Assembly: GCA_018902385.1 (NCBI GenBank)
Contig: JABSSW010000052.1
Span: 124,001-188,000, forward strand
DNA length: 64,000 bases
From: Physcia stellaris
Taxonomy: Eukaryota; Ascomycota; Lecanoromycetes; Caliciales; Physciaceae
Direction: 5' to 3'
Shown here piece after piece: positions 11,821-25,927 of this stretch (the stretch's first letter is position 1; each line of letters begins with the position of its first letter). The notes beneath the pieces were generated by a model. It searched no databases, had not been told where the DNA came from, and saw nothing but the letters and a program-made list of their open reading frames with translations. Made by a program: the position numbers and the translations under genes.

Positions 11821-12452
11821 TGTATGATACACGTATTATATTATAAATAACATCTTTCTATGTGAAAAATACGTGAATTTTTCAAAAATGAAATTATTTT
11901 TTTCATAACGCTGATAACGACGTCGTTACGCGTTTTTCGTTATTTTTTCTTGATTTTTCTTGACAACGAACATCAAAAAACGCGAAAACGTTAAATTTAA
12001 TTGAGATTTTTTCAATCAACGTCGAATTTCTATTATTGATTATCGACTTTTGACGTTTCACGTTTGTTTAAATATTTAATTTTATTGATTTAATTGATTT
12101 ACGTCGAGAAAATTGTTCGATTGATTTTGACATTCGAAATCGATTTCGAATCGTTTAATCAAATAATCAAAATCATTGTTTTTCATTGTTTCAAATCAAC
12201 ACGAATTCGTCAAAAACAAATTTCAAACGATTGAAATTTGTTTTAAATCGTTTATTGTCGATTCAAAATTTACATTTGAAACATTTAATTGATTTAAAAT
12301 GTTTCAAAATTCATTAAATAATTTCAACATTTTTAATTCGTTGAATTATGAATGTTTTTATGTTTTTTTCACGTTGTTTCGTGCGCGTTTTGTATTAATG
12401 TTCGTTTTCGTTTTTTTGATGATTTTTTTATTCATGTCATTTTTTTCGTTTT

Positions 12453-12544
12453 GAATATTCATATGATTTTTTTTATTTGAATATTCATATGATTTTTTTT
12501 ATTTAAATATTTATATCGTTTTTTTTATTTGAATATTCATATTG
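12453..12544. repeat. 26-bp tandem repeat, about 3.5 copies
   Basis: Units beginning GAATATTCATATGATT with a T-rich second half start at 12453, 12479, 12505 (diverged) and 12531, giving a constant 26-bp period. It lies inside the AT-rich block. Confidence 0.75.
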
Positions 12545-15500
12545 TCATTTGAATTTCTGAATCATTGATCATTTGTATTGTTTTTGTAATATCAAATTTG
12601 TTTTATTTTTTTTATTTTGCACACGTTTTGAATTTTTTGTTTTACGATAATCGTTAACGTTATTTTTATCATTGTATTTATTGATTCGTATTAAATTATC
12701 AATCAAATTTTGATTGATTGTTTTTATCAAACACGAAATGCAAAATTTGTATTCAATATATATTAAATCGTTTTCATTATCACATTATTTCGCATCGCTA
12801 TTGATTTTTTAAAATGTCTTTTATAGTTCATTTGCAATTTTCTTTTCATTGAATTGTAATTTTCATTCGTTTTGATGAATCAGAATTTTCGATGCAAAAT
12901 ATATTCAAATATTTTTTCGTTTTGTAAATTCATTTTTTTACATCATGTTTGTCAATTTAAATCGTACATGAACGTTCATTCATGATCGTTTTGTTATTCA
13001 ATAAAATGATAAATTTCATTTTTTTCGACGATTCGATTTCAAAATTTGCGTTTTTTATATTTTGTTATTTATGATTGAACAATAAACACATTGACATCGT
13101 ATGTGTGAATTCGATTTATCAATTTTTCGACACGTTTTTCAATTTTTTCGTTTTCGTATTGAATTCGTCTTTTTTTATTTCAGATTGTTTTTTTTGTTTT
13201 CAATGAATCGATATTTGAATTTTCGACAATTGATGTCACGCGATCATTGTTTGTAAAAAATTTGAAAACGAAACGATATTTTAAAATCGTGTCAAATTTT
13301 TTTTTCAAAAAACATGATATGATTTTATTGTAATTGACATTAATATTTCGATTGACGATTTCATCAATCAAATTTGAATTGTTGATATCAATTTGACAAT
13401 TGTTAAACGTAAAAATTCGTGAAATAATTGTTTTGTTGTTTCGCAAAATTTTGATTGTTTCGATCGAATAATCACATTTCAATAAAATAATTTTTAATGT
13501 TTCATTGTTTTTTGCGTTGATTGTGATTCGATTTTTGATTTTGTTTTGAAAATATTTGCAAAATTCGTTTTGAATTTGAAAATTCAAATTTTTTCATGTT
13601 AACATGTAAAATTCGTAATTGTTTATTGCATATCAATATTTTAAAAATCGAAACGACGTGTATTATATTTTTCATTGTTAAATTTTCGAATGTTATGTTT
13701 GTTTTTTTATCATTCGCAAAAAAAAAATTAATCGCATGATGTATGATTGTGATTACAAAAAATATCATAACAAAACGAAATTTATTGAATATGTTTTTGA
13801 TGTACATTTGAAAATCGAAATCATTTTTGAAATTTTTGAAAAATAAATCGTAAATCGCGATAATTATAATGTCGACAATAAATGATATAAATTACATAAA
13901 TATTTGTAAATTTGTATCATAATTGTTGACACGCAATTATTTATTTTCGATTCAAAATTTTCATAATTAAAACGAATAAAAACATGATTATGTAATAATT
14001 TCGCAATCAATTGATGAAAATTAACAATGATTTCGAATTTATAATACGAAATCATTATGTTTTTGATTTTGTAAATTGCATTAAATCGAAAAATGTCGAT
14101 TGAATCGTACATTTGTGTTGACGTTAATGTATTTACATATATTCGACGTAAATAATTTTACAATTCGCGTTTCGAAATTTTGCGATACATTTATAATTTT
14201 CGAATGTCGTTTTATGTTGCGTTCAAACATTCGTTTGCATTTTTGTTATATTTTCAAAATAAAATCGTTAATCACATCGAAATTATGTTTTGTTTAAACG
14301 TTTAATTTGATTTTGATACATTTATTGAATATTAATATTTGAAAATAAAAAAAATTCGTTTTATCAAATATGCATGTTCATCATTAAAAAAAAATTTATT
14401 TTTTCGTCGTTTGATAATTTTTCAATATTATCGTGTAATCGAAATTTCGTTCGAACATTCATGTGACAAATAATTTTGTCGAAAAAAATGTCGATTTATA
14501 TCACGTCGATATTTTCGTTTGTTCGTTTTTGATAAAAAAATGAATTCGTTTAATTTGTTTCGATTTGATAACAATTGTTTTTTCACGATCGATATAAAAA
14601 TGTTTGAAATATTGATTGATATCGAAATTTTAAATTGTAAACAATTTAATACATTGTTTGATATTTTTTGAATAATATGATTTACAACAATAATTAAACG
14701 TCGTTTTGATGTGATATTCATGTTTTTTTTTTCGAATTTTTATTGTTGTTATCGTTTTTTGTATCGATTTCGTCGTTCGATAAATTTTTGAAATTATTCG
14801 AAATAATTTTGCGTTTTTTGAATGATTTTTGTACATTTTTTTTTTGTTATATTGTTTAAATATATTTTATTATATGCGTGTAAATGATCAATTTGTTTTT
14901 GAATCAACAACATCATTTGATTGAACAATTTATTTCGTGAACAATTAATTGCAACATTGATTATCGCAAAAAAACAATTTCGAATATCGATTGTGAATGT
15001 TGTTTGTGAAATTTTGCATTGTCGATTTTCGCGTTTTTGAATCGATTTATTTTGTTCGAAATCATTGAATTAATCGATCGAAAAAATCGTGAATCGAAAT
15101 CATTATGTTGAATTTTGATATAAAAATACAAAAATTGAAATGTAAATTTGTTACAATCAACGCGACATCAAATATATATCAAAAAAAAACAATGTAATTT
15201 AACGCGAAATGTTTCTGATTGTGATTGACGAAATTAATTGAACAAAATTTTCGTCGTCGATTAAAACAACGATTGTTCGTTTTGATTGTTAAATTATTTT
15301 GTCGTTTAACGTGTTTCGCGAAAATTTACATTTATTTAATTTTGAACGTGTTTTTGTCATGTATACGAACGTGTCGTTTATTTTTCGTTTGATTGATTTT
15401 TGTATTTTGCAAAATTGATATCGAAATCGATCAATTATTAACACAATTTCAAATGTATTAAATTATTGTTAATTTCAAAATGATTTTTTTTATTGTTAAA

Positions 15501-17881
15501 ATTCGATTATGACGATCAACAACGACAAAAAAATGAAATATTATTTTTTGTTATATTGATATTCATATTTTTAACAAAAATTTTTCGTCAAATTTCGAAT
15601 TTAAATATTTGAATAAACGATAAATGAAATAACGTCAATGATATTTGTCGTAATCGTTGTTTTTCATAATTTGTATTTTGCGATATTTTTCGAAATAATC
15701 AAAATTGAAAACACAATTGCGAAAATTAACGAATTATTACAAAGATTTGATCGCGACAATTCAAAATTTTCGCAACACGATTGTTGTGAATATTAATTTG
15801 AAATTCGAAATATGACAAAATATTCGAAATAAAATCAAATCAACAAACGTGATATTTCGATCGCATTTGAATCGATTTGAACGTTTATAAACAATTTTCG
15901 ATTGTGTTTAATAATTTCAACAACAATTAAATGATGATAAAAATAAATATCGAAATAATTTAAATACAATTTATGAATCGTGCATTCGCGAAATTTTTTT
16001 GCATTCGAATACGATATTCGAAATTTTTACAATTGACGAAATTGTAAAAAATCATATATTGTTTGACATCGAATCAGATTTAAATTAAATTCAAATTTGT
16101 TTTCAATCATTTTTCAATGTTTGTCAATTTTTTTAATTTTGTTTGAATATATTTGTAAACAATTTTCGTTTTCGATTTTTAAAAATGAAAAAAAAACGAA
16201 ATAAATGTTTAACGAAAAATAAACAATAAAAAAAATTGAAAAACGAATTGAAAACGAAAAAAAGTGAAAATTTTGAAAACGAAAAACGAAAAAAAAAAAT
16301 CGAATTAAAAACGTTAAAAAAAAAAAAAAAAAATTGAAAACGAATAAAAAAATTTGAAAAAATAAAAATCGTTGTCGTTGTCACGATTACAAAAATATAA
16401 TCGCAAATTGATACAAAAATTGATATTTTGAATCAAATTGATCGCAAAATATTAATTTTTGAAAAATTGTCGTCGATTTTTTTACAATTAAATACGTTAA
16501 ATTGATACAAATTTAAATATGTTTTTTTTAAAAACATGATTTATTTTGATTTAATTAATAAAAATTTTGTAAATAACGAAATTCATAAAAATACATTTCG
16601 AAAATCAATTTTTCAAAAACGAAAAAAATCGTTCGTTGATTTTTGACAATTTTTCAATTTATATAATTCAAACACAATGTATGAATTTCGATTCAAAATT
16701 CATATTTACATTTTTGTTTCAATATTTACACAAATATATTAAATTTCAAATGTTTCATCGTGATTTTATCGATAAAAATAATTGAAATAATTATGTTTTT
16801 TGATCGACACATTTCGTTATAACAATTTTTTTAAATGAAAATGTGACAATATCGAAAACGATATTGAATGATTAAAATTTTATGATAAAATTGATATTGC
16901 ACGATTTTTTTGATAATATCAAATTTGCGCGTTTTCGTTTGCAATTGTTGTTGATTTTTTGAATTCAATAAAATAAATATGTTTTTTTCATGTTGAATCG
17001 ACATTGTCGAATACGATAAAATATTGTTTTTTGATTGTGATAAAAATCGATTACAATTTTTTTTTGATATTAAATGATTAAATTTGTCATTTAATATTTT
17101 ATTTCGAATCAATTTCTTTTTCAAAAAAACGTATATTATTTTGTACGTTTTTTTGTTTATTTTTAAATTAATACGAAAACAAAATTTGTTTAATAATTCA
17201 CGTTCAATTTTTTCAAATTTTTTCAAAAAAATATTAAATCAAAATAATTATTGTGTTCGATATTTTCGATTGTTATAATATAATTCGACAACGTACGAAC
17301 GCGTCGAAACGTATTTTAAAACAATTAATATATAAATTTGTACAAATAATGTTGTGTTTAATCGTCAAATTAAATTTGTGTAACAACGATAAATTTTTTT
17401 CGAAATTGAAATATTCGATTTATTTAACGATTAATTTGAAAATCGACGAATAAAAAATAATATACAAATTGTTCATACAATTGTCAAAAAAATTAAAATT
17501 TTTATCAAACGCGATTAATCGCGTTCGATTAAATTAATTTCAATTAAATTGTTTCAAATATGTAAAATCAAAACGTCGAATTGAACGTACATCGAATTCA
17601 AAATTTGATAAAATTAATAATCAATTAAAATCGTTATTTTATCATATCGAAAATTAAAGTCGAAATTCGACTTGACGCATTCAAAAATCAAATTTTTTAT
17701 ATATGTTTTTGCAAATTTTATGTATTTGTTTTTCAATTTCGATATTCTTTAATTATGTAATAATATTATATTTTTGCATAAAATTTCACATTATATCGAA
17801 ATCATTTTTTTCATTTTTTCACGTTACGCGAAACATTCAAATAAACAAAACTTTTTACAATCAAATTCAATAAACGAATAG

Positions 17882-17972
17882 AAACATAATAGATTCAATT
17901 TGATTTCGAAACGAAAAAAAAAACATAATAAATTCGTTTGAATTGAAAACGAAACATAATAAATTCGTTTGT
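17882..17972. repeat. Imperfect short direct repeats
   Basis: The word AAACATAATAAATTCGTTTG or a close variant occurs at 17882, 17921 and 17952, with unequal spacing (39 and 31 bp). It sits in one of the patches that retain some ApG. Confidence 0.5.
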
Positions 17973-20900
17973 TTTGTTTTAAAGAACGTTCAAAACAAAC
18001 GAATTTTCGAAATTTCGATATCACAAAAAAATTTTTTTATTCTTATTTGACGAATCAGCAATTCAACTTTTATTTGAAAATCAAAAATTATCAAATCAAA
18101 TATTAAAAAACATCAACAAACACGATTATTTAAACATTCAATAATTTCATCAAAAAAACAAATATCAGAAATTTTATTCAACATCACACATAGTTTTTAT
18201 CATTTTGAAAAATTCGAAGTATTGAAATTTATTTAAGTTTTCGCAAATTTTTTTTTTTTTTTTTTTTTCATCAATTATTTGAATTCAAATTATCATGATT
18301 TTTTCAAGTTTTTTTTCGAAATCAATCTGAAAACGATTTTTTTAACGAAATCAAAAATTGAACGTGTATATATTTTAATAAAAATAAAAATTTCGAACAA
18401 TCATTGAAAAAATCGATATTTTTTAATTATAAATTTCAATCAGAAACGAATCACAATTTGATGAAAATAATTTTCAAAATTGTTAATTCAATAAACAATT
18501 TTTTCGAAACAAAATTTCAAAACGATTTTAAACATTTTGACGAATTATTGAATTATTTTCGAAATTTTTCGACGAAATCGAAAAAAAATTCGCAATTCGA
18601 ATTTGAAATTTTCAAATAAAAACGTTTGAAAATCAAAAAATTTCGAATCATAACAAGAAAAATATTGAAATCAATTCGTCGAAATTTTGCGCAATTAATT
18701 AAAATCGAAACGTTTATTGTTCAAAAAACGATACAATTATTTTTTCATCAGCGAATACGCGAAAATGTTAAAAAAAACGAATAAAAAAAAAATCATTGAA
18801 CATGCAAATAAAATTTGAAAAATTTTTATGTTCGATTGAAAAATCGTTTTGCATTCAAAAATTCGTTCAAAAACATTTTGTTTTTTTTATTGAAATTTTT
18901 TTGCAACATCGAAAATTCAAATTTTCGATTAATATGACATTTGAAAAAATAAATGCATAAATAAATTTGTAAAATAATCAAAAAACGCAAACGATGATTT
19001 CAAAAATTTTCGCAATTATGATTGAACGAAAAATAAATCAACAAAACAATTCGATATTCGACGTGATATTTTCAACGTCATTTTTTCGACGAACAAAAAC
19101 AAATTTTCAAATTGAATAAAAATACATTTATTCAAATCATTTTCGAAACGTTCGTCGTCAATACGATAATTTGAAAATGAAATTATTAACGAATTTTTCA
19201 ACGAATTTTATTTCGAATTTTTTTGTTAACAAATTAAATATTCAAAAAAACGAAAAACAAATAAAATTCACGATTTAAAAAAAAATCATCAAAAATTCAA
19301 CATCGACGTTTTTGAAAAAAATTTTTTGAAAATTATTTAAAAAAATTTCAAAAATGAATAACAAACATCATCGTATCAAAACAACAATATTAAAATTAAT
19401 TTTTTTAAAATTCAAATCGTCGATCAACAAAAAATTTTCGAATTCGTAATAAACGAATAATTAAAAATTTGAAAACGTTTCGTATACACATATTTTCGAA
19501 AAAAACGTACAAAATTGTCATCGTTCGTTTTAATTTGAAAAATTTGTCGCAAATATTATTAAAAAAATTAAACATTGATAAAAAAATGTCAAACGTCAAA
19601 CAAATTTTTTGAATGAATTAAAATTATCAAAAAAAATTTCAATTTCAAATTTTTTTCAAAACGATTTTCGAACAATCAAAAATAATATAAATTTCGATAA
19701 AATTACATTCGAAAATCGAAAAATTAACAATTTTTTTCGAAAAAAAAAAATTATCAAAATTTGTTACGAAATTTTCAAATGAATATTATTAACGAATTTG
19801 CATAAATTTTTAATTAAAAAATAAATTTTAACAATCGAAAAATCATGATTGCATGATTTAATTGATATAAATGATTTTAAATATGTTTTCATTAATCGAA
19901 AAAATTTTAACACAAAAAATGTGTCATAAATTAAAATTAAAAAATATTTCTATATTCAAAAAAATTTTAATTTTCGAAAAAAAAAATTAAATTTATTATT
20001 TATCAAATATTGTTCGAAAATACGATACAAAATCATTCAATAATTTTCGTTTCATTTGTTTATTATTAAAATAAAACAAAATTCGTTGATTTTGAAATAA
20101 ATCAATCAAACACGAAATGAGAAAAATATTGATAAAAATTTTAAATTTTTTTTCATTTCAAATTTTTGAAAAATAATTGATTTTTTTTTTTTCACGTTTG
20201 ACGAATAATTTCAAAAATTGTAATTTAATTCGAAAAAATTGCAACAATCGAATAAAACGTTTTATTTATTATTTTAACGATTTTCAACGTCGTTTTTCGA
20301 AAACGTTCAAAAATATCAAATATTTCAAAAACGATTCGTTTCGATAATTTTTCGAATAATTTTTTCGTTTTCGTTGTGAAAAACGAAAAAAAACGAACAA
20401 AAAAAAATTTTGATTTGAATTTCAAAATCATTGAAAAAATTCAAAAAAAAAATTTTTTTCAAATAAATTCTTCATCAAAAACGTTTGAAAATTATCATTT
20501 TTATTTTTTTTTTGATCAACGTATCAATAAAAAATGTCGATTTTCAAAAATTTACGTCGATTTTCGACGATTCAAAATCGACAATTTTCGAAATGAAAAA
20601 TGACGAACAAAATTTCGATTTTCGACAATTTTTACATCAAAACGAACATTTATTCGATTCAATTTCGAATCGTCGTTTCGATTTACGACAATTTTCATAT
20701 TGTTGAAATTATCAACGATTTTCATTTCAAAAATCGTATTTTTAACATTTTTTTATTATGAAATTGATAAAACAAATGTTTGCGTCGAATATATTTTTAT
20801 CGATAAATTAACAAACAACGCGTCAAATATGATTTTCAACAATATGTCAATTTTCATTAAATATATTATTTTGATCAAAATGCGTCAATTATTTGTTGAA

Positions 20901-23018
20901 CGAAAATTGAACGAAAATTGTCAATTATTTTTTTTGTCGCGTTTGAATTTTTGATTGCGTTTAAATTTCAACAATTCAATTATTATTGATACGAATTTAC
21001 GAAAAAATATACGATAAATTTGCAATTTCGATTGTATTCAATTCGTTGTTTTTTCAAATTAATAATTATTGTATTTCGTTTTTGTTCAATTCACATTTAT
21101 TCATATAATCAATTAATATCAATTATTGTTATTTCAAATATGTTCGTTGTTTTTGAACATGTTAATAATCGTTTATTTTTTTATTCGTTTTTTCAACGTC
21201 GTTTATCAAACGAAATTTTATTGATGCAACAACAAATTTTATATTTTTGAAAAAACACAAATGAAAAATCGAATATTCATTGATTGCAAAATTTGATCAA
21301 AATTTGCGTTTGTTATTTTCAAAACAAAATCGAAATTATCATGTTGACAAAAACGAAAATTATAACAATAAATCACAAATTATTTCAAAAAATTTACGTT
21401 CGTTAAATCGAAAACGAAATCGATATCGTAATGTTATCACGAATTCGAAAAATGATTTTGTGTCACAATTTATTTCAAATGTTTTTTCGAATAATAACAA
21501 TTTCGAATCAATTTCGTTTGACGTCGATATCGAATCAAAATTTCATTTCATGTCGACAAAAAATCAAAACGCGCATACATCAAAATCAATCGACAAAACA
21601 AATGCAAATGACGAAAATGATAAAAAATCAAACGAAAAAAACGATGAAAAAACGATAATAAATAAATATATTTACAACGACAAACAATATGTGTACACGA
21701 TTTGTTGATCACGAAAATTAAATTTAATCAAAAAAATTTTAATGAAAAATTGCGAACACGACGAATTGTGAACGCAAATTTTTCGATTTGTTAAATACAA
21801 TTTAAACAATATTGAAAACAATTCGTGTATTAAAATATCAAAATTTAAAAAAAAATTATCAATATCAATGTTTAACGATGTTCACGATATTGCGATTCAT
21901 GTTAAATAAACAAAAAAACGAAATTATCAATGCGAAAAAATTCGAAATGAAAAAAATTTATTTGTATTTTATTTGATAATTTTTTTTTATTCAATTGACA
22001 TCGTCGAAATTCAAATCGTAAAAACATTAATTATGTTTTTCACGTACAAAAACATGATCGCAAATCAAAACGATATTCAAAAAAAAATGATGTCAATCGT
22101 TGAAAAAAAATCGTTTTCGTAATTCAAAAAACGAAAATCATTGCATAAAAAAATTGTGATACACATACATGTATAATTTTATTAATTCGTTTTTATAAAT
22201 GCGAATTTTCGTGAATGAATTAATATTAATTATTATGTTTTCGACAATAATTTTGAATTAAAAAAAAACATTGAAAAATTTATCGATAAAAATGCAAAAA
22301 ACAAATAATCGAATGTTTTCATAATCGTTTATAAAATTTATGATAAAAATGTCGTCAAAATTTCGAAATGAAAACAAAAATTGATCGATATTCGATTATC
22401 AATATTTATTCAATTGAACGAAAATGAACGTTTCGATTCAAACGCGTCATTAATTTGACATAAAAAATTTCAAAAATATATTTTGAATGCGTTAATCAAA
22501 AACTATTACGTTCGCAAATATTTTCAATCGAATTCGTCGAAATTCATAATAATCATAACGATTTTTTCATATAATAAATATGTACAAATTTATTTAATGT
22601 TCAACGAACACGAATATTATTTCGAAACGAAATTGAACAAATTGAAACACGTCAAAAATATTTTATTAATGTGTTCGATTATAACGATTATCAATAAAAC
22701 GCATTTCATACGCGACAAAAATTTCGATTATTACGATTTAATTAAAAAAATTCAACAAAATTGTAATTACAACGTGAAAATCGTAATTTTGATCGAAATT
22801 TCGTTCGACAAACGATTTTTCGATGATTTTGCAATGTTTAAAATTATACAATATAACGCGAAATGAATCAAAAAAAATTTGACAACATTAAATAAAAACG
22901 TTATAATTCAATTTGACAACGCGTACATAAAATTCGAAAAACAAATAAAAAAATTTTCGTCGTATAAACAAATTCGTCAAATGATCGATGATTTGTTTCA
23001 AATTTTCAACGATATTTT

Positions 23019-23207
23019 TGTCAGAAATCGTGTCTGACTAAAAAATAAACAAATAACAAAACGAAAATATTTGATTTAAAGAACAAATATTTACATGAAA
23101 ATCGAATGTCAAAAGTAAAAATGTGTGTCAAATCATCACTAATCTCGATATGAATTTTCGCTGATAAAATAAAATTTCAATCGAAATTCTCAAACATGTT
23201 CGTAACA
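23019..23207. repeat. LTR-like direct repeat, copy 1
   Basis: About 189 bp with TG...CA ends. It shares the early word ATCGTGTCTGACTA and the late word AAACATGTT with copy 2; similarity by eye is about 85% over the first half. Confidence 0.6.
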
Positions 23208-24751
23208 TTATTTTTTCGTTTTTTTCAAACTTCGTCTCGAAGCGATTATTCATTTTTTCTATCGATCGACATTGCAAAAAAATTCGTTGACTGTGATTCA
23301 AATATTTGTTTGAACATAATTGACGTTGAAAGTTTCAAAACAAATGTGATAAACGTGAAAAAATAAATTCGAAAACAAAAAAGAAAAAGCGAGAACAAAA
23401 TATATGCGAAAATCACGAAAATGAAAATCTTGATTGAAAATCTTGTTGAATTGATACGAGAAATATTTGCAAATTAATATAATGAAACGATCGATTTTTC
23501 AAAACAAACAGAAACAAAAACAACAAAACGATATCGATTTCGCAAACGTATGTTGTTTCAAACTTTTCGAATTTGAATTTTTCGAGTTTTTATTAATCGA
23601 CGCGTTCTGATTGATTGCAGATTTTGAACAGAACAAAATGTTGACGCATCGACGATTGACAAAAAATTACGAAAAAGACGAATTTGATTTGATCGTGCAA
23701 CAGATTTGCATTGATTGTTGTTTTTCATTTCTTCATGTCATTTGCTTTCGTATCGTTTGTGTGTAAAAAATTCATTTACATTGATGTTGATTGCGAAAAT
23801 GTAAAAAATCGAACGCATACGTTTTTGATGTCGTTGTAACGAACTCATTGAAATCGATGTACGAGCCCGTTCATAAAACGTCATTGAAGCAAACTTATTA
23901 GTCGTTGTAACGAATTCATTGAGATCGTTGAAACAGACTCACTAAAACGAACGAAACGAAACGAAGCGTAATTCAAATTTTTTTGTTTGAAATTTTGAGT
24001 GATTGTTTGTTGATTTGATGTGAAATTGTTATGTGTGATTTTTATTTTTCTTTTCAACAAGCGATGTTTCAACGCTTAATAAGAAGACGTAAATTGTAAA
24101 AATCGTTAAATGAATGTCGAAAATGTTCAAGCAAGAAAATCGACTATTGACTTGTTAATAGAATTTTCATTTCTCATCACGATGAATTGATTGATTTTCA
24201 GAACAAGAAAATCAACGATTGATTGTCATTATCGTTGATTCACGATCATTTTCGCAGATTCACGATGCGTCAAATGAAAATGAAATTCAATTATCGTTTT
24301 CAAAGAAAAAATTTTTTCATTAACGCAAATTTCATTTCGACAATTGTTTCATTGACGATTTTTTTTTGATTCGCGTATTTTTACGAAAAATTTTCGATTT
24401 TCGTTTTTGAAAACTTGCGTATTTTCATTGATTTGACGATTTTCTTTAATTACTTCGCGTATCTTTAAAAGCATTTTGACGATTTTATTTTGTTTATTCG
24501 CGTATTTCGACGAGCAATCTGTTTCAATGCAAAGCGTTTAATCGAGTGTCATTTAGTTTCGCAAAATTCAGAGCGAGAAATCTGCTGTGCAAAAGACAAT
24601 GAATCATCGTCATTGCGAATTAATTGAAAAATTTCGTGTTGAAAATGTGCGATCGTCACGAGTTGTTTCGATTTTGTTTTTTTTTACTCGCTGATCGTAT
24701 GATAGCGAATGTGAAATTTACATCGTTCGTCACGATGAAAATCAAATATAA

Positions 24752-24944
24752 TGTCAAAAATCGTGTCTGACTAGAAGAAAAAAAGATAACAAATACGAGA
24801 ATATTTGATTTAGAAAACAAATATTTTCATGAAAATCGAATATCAAAATAAAAATAACGTCAAGTTTCAAATCGCGCTAATTTCGATAAAAATTTTCGCT
24901 GATAAGATAAAATCTCAATCGAACGTTCAAACATGTTTGTAACG
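24752..24944. repeat. LTR-like direct repeat, copy 2
   Basis: About 193 bp, same orientation as copy 1 and co-linear with it through its whole length. Strong enough similarity to be the same family. Confidence 0.6.
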
Positions 24945-25905
24945 CGAACATTCAAATAATTGAAAATTTGTGATTTTTAATAACACGAACGAAAATATCA
25001 TACAATCGATTTTTAATTTTTCGAAATAAACGTTTCAAAATTTGAAATATATTTGATATCGACAAATTGTTTTTTCGATTTCATTATTCAATTGAATTAT
25101 CGTTTTTTTTTGTGAACGAACAAACGTGAAAAATGTTTCGTCGTCATCGAAAAAATACATCAACGAAATTTTAAAATTTTTTTTTTTTTTTCGTTGTTTG
25201 AATTTTTCGTTTTTTTTATCGGGAAATCAAGGCAATTCGCAATTGATTTTGTTTTTTGCAATTTAACGTCGAAAAACAAATTTTTTTGATCGTTTTTTTG
25301 CGTTTCTTTTTTCGCTTCGTTTTCGACGAAATTTTCGACGATACGTTTGCAATGATCGTGTTTTTTTGTCGACGATTTTCGCACAAATTTTTGTATATCA
25401 CGTTTTCGCAATCGCGATATCGAAAAAAAAAAAAAAAAAATTTTCGATATCGCGAATTTCGATTTCAGCGTCGATTTGTTTTTCGATTTTTTTTTGACGA
25501 CGAATTTCATTGTTTTTGATTTTTGACAATTTTTTTCGTTTTTTCGAATTTTACATTTGAGAATTGGAAATCAAAATTCGTGACGTTTCGATGATCGACA
25601 AATTGATCGAAACGAATAAAATTACAAAAAACGACGAGAAAATATCAAAAAAATAAAAAATGTTCGAAACATCAAAAGACAATATCACAATCAAAAAATC
25701 AAAATTCGATTCATGAAAAATAAAAATGTAACGTTGATGCAATTTCATTATATGCGTTCGTTTGATTTTTCATTTAATACATTATGCATCAAAACAGTGA
25801 CACGTCACGCGTTATTCGCGAATTGATCAATAAAAAAATTTACATCAAAATCACAATTAAACGAAATATATTGAGTTTCATTGATTTGCAATTGTCGTGA
25901 TTGAC

Positions 25906-25927
25906 AATTCTGGCATTTGCCAGAATT
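25906..25927. repeat. Palindrome at right edge of the AT-rich block
   Basis: Perfect 10-bp arms AATTCTGGCA and TGCCAGAATT flank TT. Immediately to the left, ATTGTC and GACAAT form a second small inverted repeat (25891-25908). Normal composition starts within about 15 bp to the right. Confidence 0.7.

Larger units (their letters stand above)
23019..24944. mobile_element. Fossil LTR-retroelement-like structure, family unresolved
   Basis: Two direct repeats of about 190 bp begin TGTCA and bound about 1.5 kb. The first ends in TAACA, as LTRs do. The interior has no recognisable gag or pol and is far too short for a complete element, so it looks like a broken or non-autonomous (TRIM-like) fossil, or two solo LTRs that happen to be near each other. 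The interior contains short direct repeats (TCGTTGTAACGAA at about 23831 and 23902; TTCGCGTAT-type words between 24350 and 24520). It is less depleted of CpT and ApG than the DNA around it, which suggests later insertion or weaker exposure to mutation. Orientation cannot be told. Confidence 0.5.

Noticed and set aside
13180-22866. Open frames of 60-142 codons in the AT-rich block
   Set aside because: Loss of ApG removes TAG stops and the composition favours N/K/I/F-rich frames on both strands. None has a recognisable family, splice structure or codon bias like the host genes.
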